From: Theristus sp. LFF4_11
Lineage: Eukaryota; Nematoda; Chromadorea; Monhysterida; Xyalidae
Length of the DNA stretch: 64,000 nucleotides
Direction: 5' to 3'
Assembly: GCA_030248135.1 (NCBI GenBank)
Contig: JASANC010001852.1
Span: forward strand, 39,383-103,382
The position numbers were made by a program, and so were the translations under genes. This document shows positions 22,901 to 31,326 of the stretch, piece after piece. Position 1 is the stretch's first letter, and every line of letters begins with the position of its first letter. A model generated the notes under the pieces. That model made no database searches. It was not told the DNA's origin and worked only from the letters and a program-made list of their open reading frames with translations.

Positions 22901-25167
22901 TAGGGTTTGTTATTCTGTTCCAGCGTGCACAGGTGTGCAACTTCATTTCTTTGTGCCCTTTGAAAATGTTAGTGGTTTCTTGAGTGGAATTGTTTTGTCA
23001 CGCTCCACTGGCAGAAAAGATCACCCGGCAGACACATTCAACGAATGCGTTCATGCGGGTGCTTGTTGCTGTTTGAGGATGAATGCAAACGAGAATTCGG
23101 AAAGTAACAACTGGTAAGAAGTCCATAACAACTTTTCCATCCCCTTTCCAAGTATTTTGCAAATCTCATTTCAAAAAAATAGATTTGTAATTGTTGCTGA
23201 TTTATTTACCAGTCAGTCCCTTTGCCTGCATGGACCAAATGCATGTGAGCATTGAGCACTCTGCTGCAGCGCATTCTCATCGAAAATAACATCATTCACG
23301 ATCACGACCACTGAAAATTTCCATAATTTTTTAACGAACACCCATATTTCCTCTTACCTTAGTGCTTTCTTTTGGCTGCTATCTCCATAACAAATAAAGT
23401 TCAAACTGATTTTATAAAATGCAACAAAAAGTTAATGACACAAACACGGACTTGATCATTACGGTTGCAATCATGATGAAACGCAGCCTTGACCTTCTCG
23501 AAATTGCGTAAAAATTTCACAAAAATCGCGCTACGCATAGTATAGTAATTCTACGATACGAACTATACCGTGTCTTAACATTCAGCATTTTTTCGTTATT
23601 ATACGCATTATTTGTTTTTTATTAGTAAAAGAGAAATCTTTTTCCATGACCCATTCTAACTTTTGTAGCAGCATTTTACTTCATTCCACAACCCAACAGG
23701 TCGCGCTGGAACCACAAGAAGATCCAAAAAAGCAAGGTACCCAAAGAACCAAACCAACACAACCACATGAGTACATGACCAAAACAGTTCACACGCCAAG
23801 ACTAAACCAAACCAACTAGAAAAAAGATTTCCACCAGCCAGCTAACAACAACCAACAATGCTGCACACTACCCGGAACAAAATGAAGAAAGACGATTTTC
23901 TTGTTCAGCAACTCCAATATTGCACGACGAGTGATGGATGTGAGAAACATGCCGTGATGGCCTGGGTGGGCACTGCGTACAACGATACATCGAACATATA
24001 TGCTTATGCAGCGTTGTGTTGGTGTGGCCATGTGTGTCTTTGCAACTGCAACGCACACATTGCTCATGTTGGCGACGGCGACATCGCTGAAACTCGCCAC
24101 AACAAAGCCGCACACACGCGAGAAAACCACACCAATCTGGCAAAAATTCCAAACAACAAAAAACAAACTTCAACGTGTGACTTTCTGTTGTAAGTGTCAA
24201 GTATCCAAGCATAGACAACCACGTTGTTGTAGCTGTTGATGACTTGTAAAACTGTGTCTGTTAGCGTGGCCAACACCCGGAGCACATGAATGACTCACAC
24301 GCACACGCTCACAACAGCACGACGTGCCAGCTAAGCTTGCAGCGCGTATTATGCACGTCCACTTGGAAATATGTTGCAAGCGTCTGCACACGAATGCAAC
24401 GAAGACAGCAACAATAAAAACGCAATTCCACTCGTTTCCAGATACATCGCGAAACAGCCTGTTTTTTCACTGCCCAGTTAACTCTCTCTCGATTAGCTCA
24501 GTCGGAAAGAAATTGGCTGAAAAAAGTTACAAGACAACATTCATAGAACGAGGAAAACATTGAAAACATTTCAGTGTCGGTTCCCATCCCATGGGGTAGA
24601 GACGAAACACCAATCCAGACACCGAGTGCTCAACAAGGTCTCGATTTTTTTCAAATTATGGATCAAAGTGGCATTCTACTCTAATCTGGTCACAAATCTT
24701 CATGGTTTTCAACTCTTCACAAAGCAAGCAGAACCGAGCAGACAAACACTTCAAATCCAACAGATGTTTCAACGAATGCTGCCAAAAAGCCGACGCAATC
24801 CATCCAATAAACACACAAATTACACAAGCAGCCAGAACGCGATCTCACAACACAAATTTTAGAATTTCTTTGCAAAAAGAAACCTTGAATTCCACAACGA
24901 GGTTTGGCTGCCCTTTTGAAAAGCAACCCAGCTCAAATGTGGCAAAAAAGAACAAATTTCCGAATTGCTCCATCCGCCGAACAAACCTTCGATACAGACG
25001 ACGTTGTCTCTGATTTGCGCTGCGATCGCCTGATTTGGTATGTATTCCAGCAAATCGTAGATGGCATAGATGCACGGGTGCACGGACTCGAATCGTTGAA
25101 TTTCATGCTTGATTTGGTCGGACACAAATGAATTGCCCGCTCCACTGCGATGGTTTTGACGGGGCAT
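1997..25167 (-). CDS. AGAP: AGAP-family Arf GTPase-activating protein, N-terminal exons (3' end beyond window)
   Basis: AGAP/centaurin-gamma proteins combine a Ras-like GTPase domain, a PH domain, an Arf-GAP zinc finger and ankyrin repeats, and act in endosomal trafficking. Three exons join in phase. Exon 1 (24987-25167) starts with ATG and encodes the family signature [17 protein letters not shown], ending [10 protein letters not shown] in phase 1. Exon 2 (4219-4277, after TTTTTTGCAG) encodes DSFVNSQEW and VPELKL. Exon 3 (1997-2084) encodes the P-loop region [17 protein letters not shown] then SYMHEESPE, again phase 1. Lengths 181, 59 and 88 fit exactly, and two donors read GAAG/GTTTGT. Intron 1 is about 20.7 kb and contains the Penelope-like element and other repeats. 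The rest of the GTPase domain and all later domains should lie left of base 1; I found no further AGAP exon in 1-1996. The family call is secure; the 5' UTR is not mapped. Confidence 0.93.
2304..3272 (-). CDS. Unrecognised basic/Ser-rich ORF with acidic DSDE repeat and hydrophobic C-terminus, inside AGAP intron 2
   Basis: An open frame of about 320 codons from the tandem ATGs at 3267-3272 lies in AGAP intron 2 on the AGAP strand; the frame stays open upstream to about 3305, where an AG acceptor precedes it. The protein is Arg-, Ser-, Thr- and Pro-rich without a known domain. Near the end is an acidic repeat ([17 protein letters not shown]) and then a hydrophobic tail, [15 protein letters not shown], before the stop. 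The +1 frame over the same bases reads [19 protein letters not shown], an even better membrane helix, so a one-base frameshift in assembly or an unrecognised junction is possible. It could be a nested tail-anchored protein gene or an alternative AGAP start. Function unknown. Confidence 0.4.
   Translation of the reverse strand: MMAPVQLLSHSVTANSNDRPKQSHKSCTARVLLRSRLRRAGATPPPSRSERLCVVASNKAFNSNCSTSTANDRRTATVSFWQGDTASEHASFCLLRRRKRNRSASYTLAVSPPPKQSCTGVAQRNQANCNRTLATTTPTVTFDVASRTALNKSFPLPHHSKGLTRQEGQSCLLKLYNITGSATKPKPLVNEHNAAAAARVPVLSRKVTPPPNVLYRVPMALAPPSSGSKCTPNATQSFALANRFALSDNARWRRQAPHFHCPLSPVKLLRSKRNFSFDISDEDSDEDSDEDSDDSVVSFTDARPTVALCLVCCLWCSVWSSL
4371..4400. repeat. (CAGTT)n microsatellite
   Basis: About five tandem copies of a CAGTT unit, slightly interrupted, lie between AGAP exon 2 and the Ser-rich ORF. 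Confidence 0.7.
4594..5226 (-). CDS. Ser-rich ORF in AGAP intron 1; candidate alternative first exon or nested gene
   Basis: A 210-codon open frame begins with two ATGs (5221-5226) on the AGAP strand, about 320 bp upstream of AGAP exon 2. It starts [20 protein letters not shown], is basic and then Ser/Thr/Asn-rich, and contains low-complexity Ser runs (SSSSASDG). No domain is recognised. A phase-1 donor such as GGCT/GTAATG near 4670 would join it in frame to exon 2 (DSFVNSQEW), which would give an AGAP isoform with a disordered N-terminal extension, as some AGAP2 isoforms have. The donor is weak, so a nested gene or a chance ORF cannot be excluded. Confidence 0.4.
   Translation of the reverse strand: MMPVSVRVRRRAGQYKLSERANGLSVHADSSAELECNAAIDENNNDDSSGKASNATPAARSTHLLNQHHPVAAYLFQSPACTSTPLAHSRVKSTPNMSATSNNKANGSWWRRRQNPSDCSVKTDKKTMPALHSLRQELHSRSSYLFDLQDVSLTSTSSCMSSFSCDSSPVPSTSSNTSSSSASDGCNVPCGYGRSRMALHWNAFECCDIC
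5227..7705. other. AGAP intron 1 sequence, nothing recognised
   Basis: AT-rich intronic DNA. Short open frames here lack family motifs, splice support or repeats. Confidence 0.6.
7717..8124. mobile_element. Short inverted-repeat element (MITE), TATTGCGGCCCG family, copy 1
   Basis: The left end reads ACTATTGCGGCCCGC followed by AAAATTCCGG (from 7726). The right end carries the reverse pattern, CCGGAATTAAAGGGCCGC then AAT, ending at 8115. An 11-bp direct repeat, GCCCAAAAAGG, flanks the block at 7706-7716 and 8125-8135 and may be a target-site duplication. There is no transposase. A second copy with matching ends lies at 40991-41288. A non-autonomous DNA element is the best reading. Confidence 0.75.
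8136..11113. other. AGAP intron 1 sequence, nothing recognised
   Basis: No gene, RNA or repeat that I can support. ORFs here are short and lack domain motifs. Confidence 0.55.
11114..11654 (-). CDS. AGAP: Probable alternative first exon of AGAP with poly-Asn tract
   Basis: The frame opens with ATG at 11654 and runs 180 codons plus one base to a strong donor, GCAT/GTGAGT, at 11114/11113. It therefore ends in phase 1, exactly what AGAP exon 2 (4219-4277) needs, and the join would read through a Tyr codon into SFVNSQEW. The encoded segment is disordered: Asn run of about 15 (from an ATT/GTT microsatellite on the plus strand), Ser run, then a basic region ([15 protein letters not shown]). The AGAP strand, phase and donor agree, but no transcript evidence is visible. 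It would replace the exon 1 helix region ([10 protein letters not shown]) with an unrelated N-terminus. Confidence 0.55.
11466..11517. repeat. (TTA)n/(TTG)n trinucleotide tract
   Basis: A pure TTA run followed by TTG and CTG units encodes the poly-Asn stretch of the minus-strand exon ORF. Copy number is likely polymorphic. Confidence 0.85.
11655..13671. other. AGAP intron 1 sequence, nothing recognised
   Basis: AT-rich sequence without supported genes. If 11114-11654 is a first exon, its promoter should lie in the first few hundred bases here, but I see no distinctive core element. Confidence 0.5.
13672..14413. mobile_element. Long terminal-inverted-repeat element, about 740 bp
   Basis: The left arm (about 13672-13930) is repeated in reverse complement at about 14165-14413 with scattered differences. 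Shared blocks include GGCTCCTCACGCTC, TTTGCATTGGTCAAAAT and a GGCGGCGAC-type segment. The outer ends pair ACTCGCTGATTGG with CCAATCGGCGAGT. Arms are about 240 bp around a 230-bp centre with no transposase. It looks like a non-autonomous foldback or MITE-type DNA transposon in AGAP intron 1. Confidence 0.75.
14414..18598. other. AGAP intron 1 sequence, nothing recognised
   Basis: About 4.2 kb of AT-rich intron. ORFs such as those at 15344-15775 and 17420-17611 show no conserved domain or splice context. Confidence 0.5.
18827..19666 (+). CDS. GIY-YIG endonuclease domain of Penelope-like element
   Basis: Open frame after the stop at 18824-18826. A Cys cluster ([13 protein letters not shown], from about 19022) precedes the nuclease core: NIVYLITC and LQYVGETGR are the GIY and YIG strands, followed by the Arg-bearing helix (KFRDRMSEH), HFKNSGH and the later EDFWIRLL segment. 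This nicks target DNA to prime reverse transcription. The C-terminus turns basic ([15 protein letters not shown]) and then runs into corrupted sequence, ending at a stop at 19664-19666. No credible start codon is seen in the open part. The domain core looks intact, but the ORF is cut off from the RT. Confidence 0.85.
   Translation: MSVISIISTNQKNHQTVPGSTHFHNTSQTQLRSHINCFSNKAIHVQRSNDGSVKFDFTDPLLHDQCTYACDRVICKVCDRRNDENCVRSTVTGRSFVTSSAELDCNSENIVYLITCTRCNLQYVGETGRKFRDRMSEHMRSAKSNTVQTLLAKHFKNSGHSEADMSFQIIEKLNTSDSKQEDRSERLKAEDFWIRLLNTAHPLGLNDAVKGIQNLSKLNDVTNFGNTLPYFSLKCPRRPRPRGKRKSSGSKKNVDKSKIKYLLGNFVRGITAVFFWFCK
19680..19990. repeat. C-depleted G/T/A homopolymer block, suspected assembly artefact
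   Basis: Over about 310 bp only about three C residues occur, with long poly-G, poly-T and a 29-base poly-A run. It sits exactly between the endonuclease and RT coding segments. Composition on both sides is normal. Confidence 0.8.
19987..21495 (+). CDS. Reverse transcriptase of Penelope-like element
   Basis: About 500 codons from the end of the low-complexity block to the stop at 21493-21495. Visible RT motifs, in order: [14 protein letters not shown] (fingers), [14 protein letters not shown] (motif A Asp), [14 protein letters not shown] (motif B), [10 protein letters not shown] (motif C catalytic Asp pair), then the thumb-side KYPHPH and [15 protein letters not shown] blocks. Catalytic residues are intact and I see no internal stop. 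The 5' end is lost in the homopolymer block, so no start codon is assigned. Penelope RTs are related to telomerase RT and copy RNA by target-primed reverse transcription. The copy appears recent in its RT part. Confidence 0.9.
   Translation, partial: FDISKLARRNRVSVNALNEVTRVILELITNRVNRTIENVHVDHKPNVRCLHKHFCIVPADKCSNNAVVICKKYYTQILCKELGIEILRSEATGNEVYVPVDLSMKRIIDIHQKLASHYGVDIKSSDNCLPLMYGLPKLHKNPVKFRFIAAAHNSSMKTLSLIAAAILNKIKSHFNKYCAIIENRTGKKLFRLVSSSYDIINKMEYLKPAVQTVSTYDFSTLFTCLPHDVIKKQMYKMVELCFNNAGKMGMSIHTNQFGKRFAEYAGAQTKRGIYLDKFAVFQLLCDIIDHTYVTFGGIVFKQRTGVPMGGNCSPLIAELTLAMFEFEFLKDNNGLPLFYRYIDDVIVFNDTNFETTALQIYPACLKLEKTSADDYSCNYLDLDICLTTETIHFKLFDKTRDFNFRVVKYPHPHTTMPKFMIYGVLYSQLSRFARICNEESVFVNEARNVCNIYLSKGANSIDIVKQILKFCNRNQKLLLKYCWIDALDYRIKFLDLIPALKP
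21496..24986. other. AGAP intron 1 sequence with one short RS-rich reading frame
   Basis: No supported gene. A plus-strand ATG at 21794 opens a short SR-type peptide, [21 protein letters not shown], followed by a GTTAGT donor-like site. A second open segment at 22045-22285 ([14 protein letters not shown]) does not join it in phase, so I do not call a gene. The first 300 bases after the RT may be the 3' part of the retroelement. Confidence 0.4.
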
Positions 25168-25936
25168 GTTTCCTTCACTTCACGTCACTTCACGTTCGTC
25201 CTGGTTCAGTTTTGTTTTGCGCTGTCGCTGCCAATTTCGTTCTCAAGTTCAATCAAAAGTGAATATCGAAGTCGTTTGTAGTATTTTACGTGCACTTCGG
25301 TTGTCTGTCACGGCGGAGCCTTCAAGTTTCAGAACGTTTCAAGGTGTCCGACGTTTGATTGACTGAGATTCGACGCTTATTGAAAATGAAACGTTCAAAA
25401 TGTCACACTGGTATCTTTTTTGGCAATCGAAATCGATGAACGACAAATTCGGTCAACAGTTGTCGGCAATGTGTGTGTGCCAGAGGTGCAGGTGCAGAAG
25501 CAAAACCGTGCGACGCGCAAGTGACGCTGCGAGTGCATCATGTCCCAGACATTGTCAACGAGATACGAATCACGTCATCCTGAAAAGCAGAGAACGTTCA
25601 CAAGTGGAGTTCAAAGAGAAACTAGCCGAACCTTGTGATGTTGTTCGTAAAAAGTCAGATTATTTTAAACCAGGGTATATTGAGTCTCATTGACACAGGA
25701 TGGCGGCCGAGTAAATGACATAAAAAACAACTTGGCTGACCAAGAAAAATTTTTTTTTGAGAAGTGAGATGCGAACCAAATTCACCAGAGGTTATTCATC
25801 AAAACCTTTTTTATTTTTTCACGTTTAGACTAAACATTTTGCAGTGCCTGCCAATCACAAAACATTCTGAGGCCAGTATCTGAGCTGCTCATGAAACTTT
25901 GGCCTGAAAGTGAAGATTTAAAACTATCAAACAAAA
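25168..25936. other. Upstream region of AGAP exon 1
   Basis: The AGAP promoter and 5' UTR should lie here on the minus strand. I see no TATA box at a convincing distance. A plus-strand 97-codon ORF at 25400-25693 has no recognisable features. Confidence 0.4.
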
Positions 25937-25984
25937 CATAGTTGTTCCGGGGGGGGGGGCAGTAGCGAAAGTGCGGGGGGGGGT
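25937..25984. mobile_element. End fragment of the CATAGTTGTTCC element
   Basis: The bases CATAGTTGTTCCGG followed by G-tracts match the left end of the nested element at 28289. Only the terminus is present before the next repeat begins. Confidence 0.5.
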
Positions 25985-26706
25985 AGGGTTGTTAAACAAA
26001 AATAAAAATTTTTTTTTTAAAAAAAGTGATTAAAAAAAAAACAAAAATGCCGATTTAAAAAAAAAAAAATTCGAAAAATTTTCCTCTAATATGCTCTGAA
26101 AACCTCAATTTTGGCACAATTTTTCGAAAGTTCAACAAAAATTTTCTTTGATTATACCTCGTAAAACCTTTAGCAGTCGATTTTGGGCCGTTTTACCGAC
26201 TGATTTTAGGCTTCGACAACATCTGCGATGAAGTTTTTGAGCGTCCCAAAGCTTAGCCTACCATTTCCGATGCAGATAAGGTGACGATTCGCCTCGCAGA
26301 GCGTCCGATTGTGCTCGCTGCTCCGTTTGCAAGCGCTACGTTGTCTGGTTGCTGCTTCGTGTCGTGTCGTCGCGACACCATCAGAAGAATTGATCGAATT
26401 TCAAGGCGGTATGTTTGTCTTCACTTTAGCATTAGCTTAGCTGGGGACAATTAGTGACGTTTTGGAGGTCAAAACACAAGAAGAGGCATGGTGACGGTTT
26501 GGAAAAGGGGGTAATTGAGGTCACCAAAACAAAATCTGCAAAGTTCCGCCATACGGGAGTCATTCGGGAGGCGCTTGCATATCATATGTGGTTCTTCGGA
26601 CTCCCTGATTGATTTAGCACAACTTTGATTTTTGAAATTTTTTTAAAAAAAAAAATTTTTTTTTTAAAAACAAAAATGACGATTTTTGTTTTTTTTAACA
26701 ACCCTA
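25985..26706 (+). mobile_element. AGGGTTGTTAAAC inverted-repeat element (family A), full copy 1
   Basis: Starts AGGGTTGTTAAACAAAAA and ends in the reverse complement, TTTTTTAACAACCCTA. The interior shares long near-identical blocks with copies at 27623, 27948, 30070 and 62841 (for example GATGCAGATAAGGTGACG and GTCGTGTCGTCGCGACAC). About 720 bp, non-coding: a MITE-like DNA transposon. Confidence 0.85.
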
Positions 26707-27227
26707 GGGGGGGTGGGGGGTCCACCCCCTTCTCAGCCGAAAATCCTGCCCGTGCACGGGCAGATACCCGTGTACCCCCCTCCCCCCCTTTACCTCGACA
26801 CGGGTACTAGACTCCCCCACCCCCCTCCGCGAGAAAACACGGGATCGCACCCCCCCCCGCCCCCCCCCTCACGGTGGTCAATCTCATCTCAATTTTTTCC
26901 AAAAATACCGTAATTTTTGCATTTTTCTTGACGTTTGTGTCTGTCCCTGCATAGATTTTGTTGTTTCTGACCAAACAAGCAGCTTGTTTGCACAAAATAT
27001 TCTGTATTTTACAAGAATTTCTGTGTTTTTCTTAGGCAAAAATTTGGTATTACCCGTGCGATCCCGTGCACCCCCCCTCACGAAATTTTTCTGCCAGTGC
27101 ACCCCCCCCCCCTCAGGAAAATTTGCTGCCCGTGCATCCTCCCCCTCACCGAGAAGGCACCTGACCCCCCCTCTAAAATTAGGCAAACACCACCTTCTCA
27201 CCCGAGGTCCCGCTTTCGCTACTGATG
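26707..27227. repeat. C-tract-rich low-complexity repeat sequence
   Basis: Runs of 6-10 C separated by short unique bits (for example GTGCACCCCCCC). Open frames here are Pro/Gly-rich by composition and not genes. Confidence 0.7.
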
Positions 27228-27590
27228 GGGGGTGCACTATTGTAGAAAAATTTCTGGGGGGTGCACACCCCCCACCCCACCCATGAGATTTTTTCGCTTA
27301 AATTTTGAAGGAAAAATGCAAAATTTTGCTGCAAAATCTTTGAAATTACAACAAAGAATGTCAAGTTATCATATATTTAGCTTATATTATGGACTTTAAA
27401 GACAAAAAATCATGATTTTTGAGCAAAAATTCATGATTTTTGGGTGGTCCGAGAAAATTTTTGGGGGGTGTCACTGTTACACTTAGGTCCATGTTGGGGG
27501 GGGGGTGGGTGGGGTGTCTAGCAAATTTCGAGGGGGGGTGTGGATGGTCCAGTGTCAGGTTTTGGGGGGTGGGGTGTCGCGTGACCCCCC
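27228..27590 (+). repeat. Repeat family C, copy 1
   Basis: A core of about 200 bp (GCTGCAAAATCTTTGAAATT, then ATCATATATTTAGC) is bounded by G-tracts such as GTGTCTAGCAAATTTCGAGG. The same block recurs at 31327-31640 and, inverted, at 29770-30030. Confidence 0.8.
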
Positions 27591-27622
27591 CCACCCCCCC
27601 TCGTCTTCGGTACTGTGTGGTT

Positions 27623-27947
27623 AGGGTTGTTAAACAAAAATCAAATTTAAAAAAAGTGATTAAAAAACAAAAATGCCGATTTAAAAAAATCGAATTTTTT
27701 TTCTTCAATATGCCATGAAAACCTCAATTTTGGCACAATTTTTCGAAAGTTTAACAAAAATTTTCTTTGATATTACCTCGTAAAACCGTCAGCAGTCTAT
27801 TTTGGACCGTTTTACCGACCGATTTCAGGCTTCAACAACATCTGCGATAAAGTTTTTGAGCGTCCCAAAGGTTGGCTTACCATTTCCGATGCAGATAAGC
27901 TGACGATTCGCCTCGCAATCTAAATTTGAGCGTCCGAGCCACAGTTT
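27623..27947 (+). mobile_element. Family A element, 3'-truncated copy 2
   Basis: Begins AGGGTTGTTAAACAAAAA and follows the family A consensus for about 325 bp. It is cut off where copy 3 begins, so the two are head to tail. Confidence 0.8.
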
Positions 27948-28288
27948 GGGTTGTTAAACAAAAATCAAATTAAAAAAAGTGATTAAAAAACAAAAATGCC
28001 GATTTTTTTAAATTCAAAAATTTTTCCTCTAATATGCTCTGAAAACCTCAATTTCGGCACAATTTTTCGAAAGTTCAACTAAAATTTTCTTTGATATTAC
28101 CTCGTACAACCTTGTCGATTATGGACCGTTTACCGACTGATTTCAGGCTTCAACAGCATCTGCGATGAAGTTTTTGAGCGTCCCAAAGGTTGGCTTATCA
28201 TTTCCGATGCAGATAAGGTGACGATTCGCCTCGCAATCTAATTTTGAGCGTCCGAGGCCGAGCTGCTTCCTGGTTGATTTAGCACAAC

Positions 28289-29496
28289 CATAGTTGTTCC
28301 AGAGCCGAGGGGTTGGGGGGGGCGATATAGATAGCTGGAGCAAATTTTCTAGATAGATAGATAGCTGGAAAATTTTGGGGGGGGGGGCCGCGGGGGGGGG
28401 GGCAAGTGACTTTGGGGGGGCCGTCAAAATTTTGAAATTTGATAGATAGATTAGATAGCTAAAACGCTAAAAAGCTATAAAAACAGCAAAATAATGCTAA
28501 AAATACACTAAATATCAAGTACAAACGCGTATTTTACGTAAAATTAGTGAAACTGAAAGAATTACGAGCAAAAGTAGTCAATTTTGGTCAAAAATTGACT
28601 TATTTTTTGTCTTCGATCGAAGACAAAAATTTTCAGATAGATAGCTGGCTGAGAAAATTTTTTAGATAGATAATAGCTGGGCCCAAAAAACCTGTTTGAT
28701 AGAGATAGATTCAAAATTTTTTTGGGGGGCCGCCCCCCCTAGGGTTAGGGGAAAAAAAATCCGGATTTTTTTTTAAATTAAAAAAAAAAAAATTTTTAAT
28801 TTTTTTTACAAGTTAGGTTTGTTCGAAGCGTCTCGTTGAGCTGAGTTCATCTAGACTATTTTCAGAACGATCCGGAAAACTATAAGAGCGAAAATCGTGT
28901 TTTATTGAAATTATGTCCATTTCATAGAGGGAAAGTTGCATTTTCAACAGTAAAACAGGACAATTTTCGACGTGTACTTGAATATTGAACCGTTCTTAGT
29001 TGTTCCTCTTTAGAAAATTACCAAAATTTGACTGTGTTCAAAAATTCCTGTTTGCTGTAGCTAAGTCGGCAACCCCTCCTGTTCATGTTCATCTCATGGC
29101 CTACCGACTGAAAAAACATGTTCTAAGTTGCAAGAAAACAATTTCTGAAACGATATTTCAATTCAGTTAAGTCATTTCAACGCTAAAAATTGACTCTGGA
29201 AGTCATCCAAATCGAAAAACATGGAGTACGTCGGTCAAAATGACCAAATAATGACATGTACCTAAGCACACAAAGAAGTTGGGAAGAAAATTTGGTTTGA
29301 ACTTTCAAAAAATTATGCCATAAATCGAATTTTCAGAGCAAAGTAGAAGAAAAATTTTTCAATTTTTTTTTTAAGTTTGAAAAAAAAAATCCAAATTTAA
29401 AAAAAAACAAAAAACAAAAAAAAAAATATAAAAAATTTTTTTTTTTTCAAAGCCCCTAACCCTAGCCCCCCCAGGCCCTCCCTGGTACAACTTATG
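28289..29496. mobile_element. Nested hAT-like non-autonomous element with perfect 8-bp target duplication
   Basis: Flanked by AGCACAAC at 28281-28288 and 29497-29504. Ends are imperfect inverted repeats: CATAGTTGTTCCAG at left, and CATAAGTTGTACCAG read inward from the right. An 8-bp duplication is typical of hAT elements. The interior holds G-tracts, GATA-type tandem repeats (about 28335-28700) and an entire family B element (28741-29463). There is no transposase. Confidence 0.8.
28741..29463. mobile_element. AGGGTTAGGGG inverted-repeat element (family B), copy 1
   Basis: Ends AGGGTTAGGGG and CCCCTAACCCT are inverted repeats, each followed inward by A/T homopolymers. The interior (GTTTGTTCGAAGCGTCTCG, then ACATGGAGTACGTCGGTC) recurs at 58508-59427 and partly at 61629-61760. 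About 720 bp and non-coding. Confidence 0.85.
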
Positions 29497-29769
29497 AGCA
29501 CAACTTTGATTTTGGAATTTTAAAAAAAAATTTTAAAAACAAAAATGACGATTTTTGTTTTTTTACAACCCTAAGTGGGTGGGGTGTCTAGCAAATTTCA
29601 AGGGGGGGCGACCGGGGGGGTGTGACTGTGTGGGTGGTCCAGTCAGTACCGTGGGCGGGGGGGTGGGGGGGGTGGGGAGGGGGACACCGTGCCACCCCCC
29701 TAAAACCGGGCACCCCCCATCGGACCCCCCCCCTCGAAAATTTGGCCGACACCCCCACACCCCCATGAA

Positions 29770-30030
29770 ATTTTGTCTGGCGGAGACCCCCCAAAATTTT
29801 CTGCACACCCTAATTTTTTTTGTTGAAAATCATGATTTTTTGTCTATAAAGTCCATAATATAAGCTGAATATATGATAACTTGACCATCTTCATTGTAAT
29901 TTCAACGATTTTGCAGCAAAATTTAGCGTTTTTCTTTCAAAATTTAAGCGAAAAAATATCATGGGGGGTGGGGGGTGGACCCCCCCACAGAAAATTTTGA
30001 AAAAATGCACCCCCCCACCATAGTTTGGAC
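29770..30030 (-). repeat. Repeat family C, inverted copy
   Basis: Reverse-complement match to the core at 27290-27430, including AAATCATGATTTTTTGTC and TGATAACTTGAC, bounded by C-tracts. Confidence 0.75.
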
Positions 30031-30069
30031 CCCCCTCACTTTTTGGTCGGCACCCCCCCCCCCCCACGT

Positions 30070-30772
30070 AGAGTTGTTAAACAAAAATGAAAAATTTGTA
30101 AAAAAAAGTGATTAAAAACAAAACAAAAATGCCAATTTTTTTTTAAATTCGAAAATTTTTTCTCTAATATGCTCTGAAAACCTCAATTTTGGCACAATTT
30201 TTCGAAAGTTCAACAAAAATTTTCTTTGATTATACCTCGTAAAACCTTTAGCAGTCGATTTTGGGCCGTTTTACCGACTGATTTTAGGCTACGACAACAT
30301 CTGCGATGAAGTTTTTGAGCGTCCCAAAGCTTGGCCTACCATTTCCGATGCAGATAAGGTGACGATTCGCCTCGCAGAGCGTCCGATTGTGCTCGCTGCT
30401 CCGTTTGCAAGCGCTACGTTGTCTGGTTGCTTGCTGCTTCGTGTCGTGTCGTCGCGACACCATCAGAAGAATTGATCGAATTTCAAGGCGGTATGTATGT
30501 CTTCACTTTAGCATTAGTTTAGCTGGGGACAATTAGTGACGTTTTGGAGGTCAAAACACAAGAAGAGGCATGGTGACGGTTTGGAAAAGGGGTAATTGAG
30601 GTCACCAAAACAAAATCTGCAAAGTTCCGCCATACGGGAGTCATTCGGGAGGCGCTTGCATATCATATGTGGTTCTTCGGACTCCCTGATTGATTTAGCA
30701 CAACTTTGATTTTTGAATATTTAAAAAAAAAATTTTTTTTAAACAAAAATGACGATTTTTTTAACAACCCTA
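30070..30772 (+). mobile_element. Family A element, full copy 4
   Basis: Nearly identical to copy 1 over its whole length and with the same terminal inverted repeats (GTTGTTAAACAAAAAT and TTTTTTAACAACCCTA). Confidence 0.85.
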
Positions 30773-31326
30773 CCCCCACGGCACCATACCCCCCCCCTTC
30801 AAAAATTTTTTTGGGCCCACGGTACTGGGTCCAGTCCTAGTGTCAGGTTTTGGGGCCGCTCGGGTGTCGCCGTGCCGTCGCGTGAGTGACGCCCCCCACC
30901 CCCCCCCCACCCCACGCGGAGATCTCGGGTCGGGTGCTCTGGGGGGTGCGCACCCCCCCGTGCCACCCCCCCATGTCTTCGGTACTGGTGGGGGCTGGGG
31001 GTGTGCACCCCCCCCAGAAATTTTTCTACAATAGTGCACCCCCCCCCATGGACCACGCCTGTGGCCAGTTCTATAAAAATTGAACAGTTGAATAGTTGAA
31101 CATTTTTATTCACTTTTTCACTATTCCGCGAAAAAACGGGTTCTATAAAAGGGAATAGTGAACGGTGAAAAGTGAACAGTAAAACGTGAATAGTGAACAG
31201 TACCGAAGGCTAAAGCAAATTTTCGAGGGTGGGGGGGTGTCGTCACGTGGGGGGTGCCGAAAATTTTTCAGTGGGGGGTGTCAGTCATGGTACAGTGACA
31301 CTCCCCAGGCGTGGGCCATGGGGGGG
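30773..31326. repeat. G/C-tract repeat sequence and GTGAACAGT-type short repeats
   Basis: Alternating C- and G-tracts, then degenerate copies of GTGAA(C/T)AGT at about 31085-31200. No gene. Confidence 0.65.

Larger units (their letters stand above)
27948..29574 (+). mobile_element. Family A element copy 3, internally deleted and split by a nested insertion
   Basis: The 5' part (27948-28288) ends at AGCACAAC. The 3' part (29505-29574) resumes in register after a second AGCACAAC and ends ACAACCCTAA, the family terminus. The interrupting 1.2 kb is a separate element. Confidence 0.85.

Noticed and set aside
23816..24239. Overlapping ORFs of 79-116 codons on both strands
   Set aside because: Mutual shadows without motifs or codon bias; inside AGAP intron 1.
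24480..24560. tRNA-like string ATTAGCTCAGTCGG
   Set aside because: Resembles an A box, but no B box, stems or anticodon arm follow.
26625..27718. Pro- and Gly-rich ORFs
   Set aside because: Translation of G- and C-tracts in repeats; frames are not conserved between copies.
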